A stretch of DNA of 64,000 nt from Nucisporomicrobium flavum (GTDB lineage Bacteria > Actinomycetota > Actinomycetes > Mycobacteriales > Micromonosporaceae), in NCBI RefSeq assembly GCF_016464385.1, contig NZ_JADMLH010000006.1, positions 310,001-374,000 of the forward strand, read 5' to 3'. The notes under the pieces are model-generated. The model worked only from the letters and a program-made list of their open reading frames with translations, had not been told where the DNA came from and did no database searches. Of the stretch, positions 60,134-64,000 are shown piece after piece. How positions within the stretch are numbered: position 1 is the stretch's first letter; each line of letters starts with the position of its first letter. The position numbers and the translations under genes were made by a program.

Positions 60134-61141
60134 TCACATGACCCCGTCGGTGGCGCCGGCCACGACGGGCGCGACCTCGTTGCCGTCCATCCGGGTGCGC
60201 CACTCCTCCATCACCTCGAAGATGTCCGCCGGCGGGGTGTTCAGCACGTCGGCGAAGATCTCGTCGTCCTTGGTCACCACGATGTCGAACGCCGTGAGCT
60301 CGCCCGGGGTGAGCGTGCCGACGCGCTCGCCCGTCGACTCGAGGACGAGGGCGACCGGGCCGGTGGGCGAGTGGAAGTGGGTGCCGACCGGCGGGTAGTG
60401 GTTGACCGTCGCCGGGCCGAAGATGAGCGGCCGGTCCGGGTCGGTGAGCACCGGGCCGAGGGCCGTGTGGATCTTCCAGGACACCCGCCAGATGGCCGTG
60501 CCGGGGAAGTCGGAGCCGTCGGCGCTGTTGGCCTTGACGATGCCGTCGTTCGGGCGGCTGAAGTTCTGCTCGACCCGGATCGGGCCGAGGGCGGCCTGGA
60601 TGATCTCGCCGCCGTGCATCAGGATCTTCAGGTACATCTCGTTGCGGCCGTCGCCGTCGAGGTCCATCCGCGGGCTGCGGTGCATGAGCACGATGCCGTT
60701 CTTCACGCTCATCTGGTAGTTCTCGACGATGCCGTCGATGGTCAGCAAGCAGGAGCAGACGCCCTTGAGCAGCTCGACGCCGCCGATCGACGGGAAGTTG
60801 TGGTTGAAGCCGCGGACCGCCTGGGTGAAGGTCTCCTTGCCGCCCTCGGTCACCGACAGTGAGTTGATGCGCCCGGCGAGCGCGATGTAGTCGGGATCGG
60901 ACTGGGCGCTCACCCGGTCCTGCACGGACCGCCAGCGGAACACCTCGACGACCTTGATGTTCTCGTGGCCGTTGCGGGCGCCGCGGAGGACCTCGATCGG
61001 GTAATCGCCGGCGTACCCGTGCTCGCGCAGCAGCGACCATTTGGCGCGCACGTTCTCCACCAGCTCGTCGACCGACGCGGGGTTCGCCTCGTAGGTCTCC
61101 ATCTGCACGAGCGACTCATTGCGATAGACATTGACCGACAT
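60134..61141 (-). CDS. Protein of unknown family in the VOC operon
   Basis: 335 residues. The start is firm: AGGAGGGGA lies eight bases before the ATG, the strongest ribosome-binding site in the operon. Residues 1-100 have the look of a ferredoxin-like ABM-type domain (VYRNESLVQMETYEANP, YPIEVLRGARNGHENIKVVE, FRWRSVQDRV). Residues 105-310 contain GGVELLKGVCSCLLTIDG, PRMDLDGDGRNEMYLK and a GTHFHS stretch whose His residues could bind metal. No signal peptide or membrane helix. I do not recognise the C-terminal family. The codon use is like its neighbours. Possibly a cyclase, oxygenase or binding protein acting with the flanking flavoenzymes. Confidence 0.8.
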   Translation of the reverse strand: MSVNVYRNESLVQMETYEANPASVDELVENVRAKWSLLREHGYAGDYPIEVLRGARNGHENIKVVEVFRWRSVQDRVSAQSDPDYIALAGRINSLSVTEGGKETFTQAVRGFNHNFPSIGGVELLKGVCSCLLTIDGIVENYQMSVKNGIVLMHRSPRMDLDGDGRNEMYLKILMHGGEIIQAALGPIRVEQNFSRPNDGIVKANSADGSDFPGTAIWRVSWKIHTALGPVLTDPDRPLIFGPATVNHYPPVGTHFHSPTGPVALVLESTGERVGTLTPGELTAFDIVVTKDDEIFADVLNTPPADIFEVMEEWRTRMDGNEVAPVVAGATDGVM

Positions 61142-61165
61142 ATTGTTTTCCCCTCCTGGCCACCG

Positions 61166-61189
61166 CATTTCTCGCGGCCACGCGAAATG
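61166..61189. promoter_or_regulatory. Imperfect hairpin upstream of the unknown-family gene
   Basis: CATTTCTCGCG and CGCGAAATG can pair around a four-base loop with a two-base bulge, in the 100-bp gap between the VOC gene at 61242 and the gene at 60134-61141. There is no U-tract on the leftward transcript, so it is unlikely to be an intrinsic terminator; an mRNA structure that adjusts expression of the strongly translated gene below, or a protein site, is more likely. Confidence 0.35.
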
Positions 61190-61241
61190 GCTCGTCAACA
61201 ATTCTGCCGTCGGGTCGCGGCCGGGCCTTCTCGTGATTTGC

Positions 61242-62195
61242 TCACCTGAGTGCCGATTCGCCCGCGCCGGCGCGGGCGACCGGGTCGGGCTGCAGCAGGA
61301 AGAACGGGTGGCCGAACGGGTCCTCGAAACGCGCGAACAGGCCCGCGTCGCGCTCGGTCACGCCGGCGATGCCGACGCCGGTGGCCCGCAGCGCCGCGAC
61401 CGTGGCCTCGACGTCGCCGACCTCGAACACGGGCGCGATCCCCTGCCCGTGCGCCGGCGTGAAGACCCGCGGCGAGTACGGCCGGCCCAGATCGTCGAAC
61501 ACCATGGTGCGCTCGTGCATGTGGTGGGTGGACAGCAGCACCCCGCCGCCGTCGTACTTGCCGATGCCCTCGATCTCGGCGTCGCAGTCCTGGTTGCAGC
61601 AGTGCACCCGCTCGAGCAGGGCGAGCCCGAGCGCGTCACGGTAGAAGCCGAGCGCCGCCATCTGGTCGTTCTCGAACATGAACAGGTAGATCAGCGGGTT
61701 GCCGGACAGGCCGGTGACCTCCGGCGGCCCCTGCGCCGGAGCGGACGCCGGTCCGATGACCCGGTCGGTGCCCCGGCCGCGGCGGCGCCACACCTCGCGG
61801 ATCTTCGGCGCGCTCGGCCAGGTCAGCGACTCCGCCGACGGCTGGTAGAGCATCAGCCGGTGCCCGTTGGGGTCGTAGAAGTCGGTCACCAGCCCGACCT
61901 CGTAGCTGCGCCGCCGCTCGAAGGTCACGCCCCGGGATTCCAGCGCGGCCCGCGTCGCCTCGAGGTCCTCGGTCAGGAACACCACGTCCGAGGAGTCGTC
62001 GCGGCGGCCGAAGAGCTGTACGCCGTGCCGCCCGGCCGGTTCGAGCCAGATCTCGAGCAGCCCGGCGTCCAGCCGTACCCGCTCCGGCGTGGTCTCGAGC
62101 ACGGGAAGGCCGAGCCGCCGGTGGTAGTAGTCGGCGGACTCGGCCACGTCGTGTGCGTACATGATGAGCGAGGTGATCCGGGCGCCGGTGAGCAT
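61242..62195 (-). CDS. Two-domain VOC protein with a Cys cluster
   Basis: 317 residues; GGAGG lies ten bases before the ATG. First repeat about 5-135 (ITSLIMYAHDVAESADYYHR ... LYQPSAESLTWPSAPKIREV), second about 163-305 (NPLIYLFMFENDQMAALGFY ... PFFLLQPDPVARAG). The first tail is nearly identical to those at 57205 and 58188. The second repeat contains HCCNQDCD (Cys199, Cys200, Cys204), absent from the other members; this could bind metal or react with thiol-sensitive ligands. The first-strand metal ligand of glyoxalases is not conserved. It is 47 bases or more from its neighbours on each side and in the same leftward operon. Confidence 0.86.
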   Translation of the reverse strand: MLTGARITSLIMYAHDVAESADYYHRRLGLPVLETTPERVRLDAGLLEIWLEPAGRHGVQLFGRRDDSSDVVFLTEDLEATRAALESRGVTFERRRSYEVGLVTDFYDPNGHRLMLYQPSAESLTWPSAPKIREVWRRRGRGTDRVIGPASAPAQGPPEVTGLSGNPLIYLFMFENDQMAALGFYRDALGLALLERVHCCNQDCDAEIEGIGKYDGGGVLLSTHHMHERTMVFDDLGRPYSPRVFTPAHGQGIAPVFEVGDVEATVAALRATGVGIAGVTERDAGLFARFEDPFGHPFFLLQPDPVARAGAGESALR

Positions 62196-62293
62196 CGCAG
62201 CAGACCTCCGGGAGGCGGGTGGGGCGTACCCCCGCCATGCTCGCCGCGACCCGCGGCGCCTTCCTTCTCGTCCGTTGCTCTCTTGCCGCGGCG

Positions 62294-62635
62294 TCAGAAA
62301 GCCGTGGGGTGGCTCGGCTCGTAGATCGCCAGGTCGCCGCCGCCGGGCAGCTTGATCGACGACAGCCGCCCCCACCTCTGCTCGCTGACCGCGCCGAACT
62401 CGACGCCCTTCTCCCCGAGCTCGGCCATCGTCGCGTCCAGGTCGTCGCAGAGCAGGTAGAGCTCGTGCCCACCGGGGGCGTCGCTGGGGTGAACGGCGAG
62501 CTCGGTGGGCGGCAGCGCGTACACCAGCCAGCCGCCGCCGGCGTCGACCGAGCGCAGCTGCAGCACGTCGGTGAGGAACTTGCGGGTCTCGTCCGCCTTG
62601 TCGCTGTAGACGATCGCGTGGGCACCGGTGATCAT
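62294..62635 (-). CDS. Single-domain VOC protein
   Basis: 113 residues from the ATG at 62635, with AGGAGAAGCC just upstream. One VOC repeat: AHAIVYSDKADETRKFLTDV at the start, GHELYLLCDDLDATMAELGEKGVEF in the middle and LPGGGDLAIYEPSHPTAF at the end. Here the first-strand His (G-A-H-A-I-V-Y) and the terminal Glu (IYEPS) are in the places of VOC metal ligands, so unlike the two-domain members this one may be a metalloenzyme. It lacks the S-L-x-W-P-S-G tail. About 100 bases separate it from the two-domain VOC gene downstream. Confidence 0.87.
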   Translation of the reverse strand: MITGAHAIVYSDKADETRKFLTDVLQLRSVDAGGGWLVYALPPTELAVHPSDAPGGHELYLLCDDLDATMAELGEKGVEFGAVSEQRWGRLSSIKLPGGGDLAIYEPSHPTAF

Positions 62636-62698
62636 GGCTTCTCCTATTGGGACGATCTTCACGAATCGCGTGCGTAGCAGGGCCGACGATAGCCCTCG

Positions 62699-63127
62699 TC
62701 ACCCGGCTCGCGTACCGACGGGCTCGATGCCCAGCTTGCCGAGCAGATCGCCGAAGTTGTCCGCCGCGTAGTGCTCGACGATCCGCCCGTCGCCGAAGGT
62801 CACCAGGTCGGTGCCGGCGTGCTCGATCGCCCGGCCGGTCGGCGGGTGCCGCAGCAGCGGGCCGAGGTGGGTGCCGGTCATGGTCCACCGGAACGCCACG
62901 GTCTCGCCCTCCGCGACCATCCTGTCGACGGTGTAGCGCAGGTCCGGGAACGCCTTCCGGAGCGCCGTGATCTTCCGCTTGAGGTCGGTGCTCGTCTTCG
63001 GGGTGCCCGGCCCGCTCCCGCCGGCCGGTCCGTCGGCGCTCAGCAGCTCGTCGACGACCGTGAGATCACCGGTGTTGAAGGCCTCCGTCATCCGGCGGAC
63101 CAGCTCCTTGTTGCGCTCCGCGGGCAT
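62699..63127 (-). CDS. SnoaL-like (NTF2-fold) polyketide cyclase-type protein
   Basis: 142 residues; AAAGGAG precedes the ATG at 63127. The SnoaL/ester-cyclase pattern is clear: NKELVRRMTEAFNTGDLTVVDELLS, FPDLRYTVDRMVAEGETVAFRWTMTGTH, and the C-terminal IEHAGTDLVTFGDGRIVEHYAADN. Family members catalyse aldol cyclisations, hydroxylations or only bind ligands; NTF2-fold proteins such as SgcJ occur in other enediyne clusters. It is first in the leftward operon and divergent from the O-methyltransferase. Confidence 0.88.
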   Translation of the reverse strand: MPAERNKELVRRMTEAFNTGDLTVVDELLSADGPAGGSGPGTPKTSTDLKRKITALRKAFPDLRYTVDRMVAEGETVAFRWTMTGTHLGPLLRHPPTGRAIEHAGTDLVTFGDGRIVEHYAADNFGDLLGKLGIEPVGTRAG

Positions 63128-63202
63128 CGCGCGCTCCTTTCCGGCCGTACGGCTCGCTCGCAGCCGATCCAAGTGCGTGGCCGGGCCGGCGCCTACTCCC
63201 AC

Positions 63203-63240
63203 CTTGCGAAAAGCTCGCGAGAAACGCGCCTCGCGGAAAC
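63203..63240. promoter_or_regulatory. Repeated CTYGCG motifs in the divergent SnoaL/methyltransferase promoter
   Basis: CTTGCGA (63203-63209) and CTCGCGA (63214-63220) are 11 bases apart, and CTCGCGG (63230-63236) follows; each is followed by an A-rich run (AAAAG, GAAAC, AAAC). The first pair has the same 4-base spacing as the CTTGACG pair at 48779. It may be a binding site for a cluster regulator acting on both genes. Confidence 0.4.
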
Positions 63241-63319
63241 AGCAAGGCACGAGCAGCCGCGCCGGGGCGGCGGGCACAAGGCTGGGTGGACGCTGACCGT
63301 ACGAGCTCAAGGAGCAGTG

Positions 63320-64000
63320 ATGGAGGAGTCCCCCGGAGCGGCGCTGAGCCGCATCCTGCTGGGTAACCGCGTCCAGCAGGCGGTGCACGTGGCGGCGAAG
63401 TTCCGCATCGCCGACCTCGTCGCCGACGGCCCGCGGACCGCGCCGGACCTCGCCGCCGCGGCCGGACTGCACGCCGTGGCCCTGTACCGGCTGCTGCGGG
63501 TGCTGGCGGGGTACGGCATCTTCGCCGAGGACGAGCAGGGGCGCTTCGGCCTCACCCCGATCGCGAACCTGCTGCGTACGGGCACCCGCGAGTCCAAGCA
63601 CGCCTTCGCCATGTGGTCCGGCCCACCGAGCTACCAGCTGTTCGGCTCCCTCGACCACAGCGTGCGTACGGGCGAGCCCGCCTTCGACGAACTGTTCGGC
63701 TGCGAGTTCTACGAGTACCTGGCCCGCAACCCGGAGCACGGCGCGATCTTCGACGAGTTCATGGCACGCCAGAGCGCCCCGATGGGTCCGGTGCTCGCCG
63801 CCCGGGACCTGCCGGCCGGCGCCACGGTCGTGGACGTGGGCGGCGGCCGGGGCGAGCTGATCGCCGCGGTGCTCGCCGCGCACCCGGACGCCCGGGGCGT
63901 GCTGTACGACACCGGGCGGGCCCTGGAGCGGGCGCCGGAGGTGCTGGCCCGGGCCGGGGTCGCCGACCGGTGCGACATCGTGGCCGGTGACCACCTGGAG
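63320..64000 (+). CDS. SAM-dependent O-methyltransferase (runs off right edge)
   Basis: The first 227 codons are present with no stop before the window end. The N-terminal dimerisation/winged-helix domain is typical of small-molecule O-methyltransferases (QQAVHVAAKFRIADLVADGP, LYRLLRVLAGYGIF, FGLTPIANLLR), then FYEYLARNPEHGAIFDEFMA and the SAM-binding motif VVDVGGGRGELIAAVLA. Enzymes of this type methylate phenolic or enolic hydroxyls of polyketides. AAGGAG lies close before the ATG. It is divergent from the SnoaL-like gene, and it shows that the cluster continues to the right. Confidence 0.9.
   Translation, partial: MEESPGAALSRILLGNRVQQAVHVAAKFRIADLVADGPRTAPDLAAAAGLHAVALYRLLRVLAGYGIFAEDEQGRFGLTPIANLLRTGTRESKHAFAMWSGPPSYQLFGSLDHSVRTGEPAFDELFGCEFYEYLARNPEHGAIFDEFMARQSAPMGPVLAARDLPAGATVVDVGGGRGELIAAVLAAHPDARGVLYDTGRALERAPEVLARAGVADRCDIVAGDHLE

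Noticed and set aside
61166..61189. Hairpin as an intrinsic terminator
   Set aside because: No run of U follows on the leftward transcript and the downstream gene has a strong ribosome-binding site, so read-through is expected.

Overview
This is a GC-rich actinobacterial chromosome segment. Codon third positions are strongly GC-biased, starts are often GTG, stop/start overlaps of the ATGA and GTGA type are common, and the regulators are of actinomycete type (SARP, LuxR-type two-component). The frequent CGTACG-type words and the gene content suggest a Micromonosporaceae member such as Actinoplanes or Micromonospora; this is an inference. No rRNA, tRNA, insertion sequence or CRISPR array was seen, and no gap between genes exceeds about 230 bases.

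Region 1 (1-14.2 kb) looks like ordinary chromosomal background: a PAS histidine kinase with the start of its response regulator at the left edge, a single-domain response regulator, a TetR/HXXEE pair with a clear inverted-repeat operator, a NarL-type two-component system, a secreted endonuclease I, an aquaporin, a three-gene lipid-modification module (DUF2156 synthase, degenerate esterase paralogue, active esterase) and a secreted Asp-box (sialidase-like) protein.

Region 2 (14.3-63+ kb) is a biosynthetic gene cluster whose right end is not reached. Its core is an enediyne warhead cassette at 35.96-45.89 kb in the order unbL(DUF1702)-unbV-unbU-pksE-TE. The PKSE reads KS-AT-ACP-KR-DH-PPTase, and the partner thioesterase carries the enediyne hotdog signature. 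To its left a 13-gene rightward operon (15.3-31.8 kb) encodes a lysine-2,3-aminomutase-like radical SAM enzyme, hotdog thioesterase, P450, one-module PKS (KS-AT-DH-KR-ACP), stand-alone adenylation domain, PCP, flavin amine oxidase, a KASIII homologue with Cys replaced by Ser, ACP, acyl-CoA dehydrogenase, fatty-acyl-AMP ligase, PaaI-type thioesterase and PPTase. Conserved lysine-binding Asp residues in the mutase and a D-T-E specificity code in the adenylation domain both point to a beta-lysine-type building block, a peripheral group I do not know from any characterised enediyne. A divergent type II thioesterase (14.3 kb) sits beside it.

Region 3 (45.9-51.1 kb) is regulatory: an AfsR-like SARP and two paralogous AraC proteins flanking an ABC1/UbiB kinase, with an 11-bp-periodic heptamer repeat in the divergent promoter. 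Region 4 (51.0-63.1 kb) is a leftward operon in which five VOC (glyoxalase-fold) genes alternate with a PIG-L deacetylase, a CaiB-type CoA-transferase, an AMP ligase, a BBE-type flavoenzyme, a DAO-type flavoenzyme and a protein of unknown family; a SnoaL-like gene heads it and an O-methyltransferase runs off the right edge. With the VOC gene at 33 kb there are six VOC genes holding about eleven VOC domains, most sharing a tail motif. Because VOC proteins such as TnmS1-S3 give self-resistance to tiancimycin by sequestration, this family is the best candidate for self-protection, or for carrying unstable intermediates. The working model is a new enediyne-type product with a beta-amino-acyl/polyketide side group.
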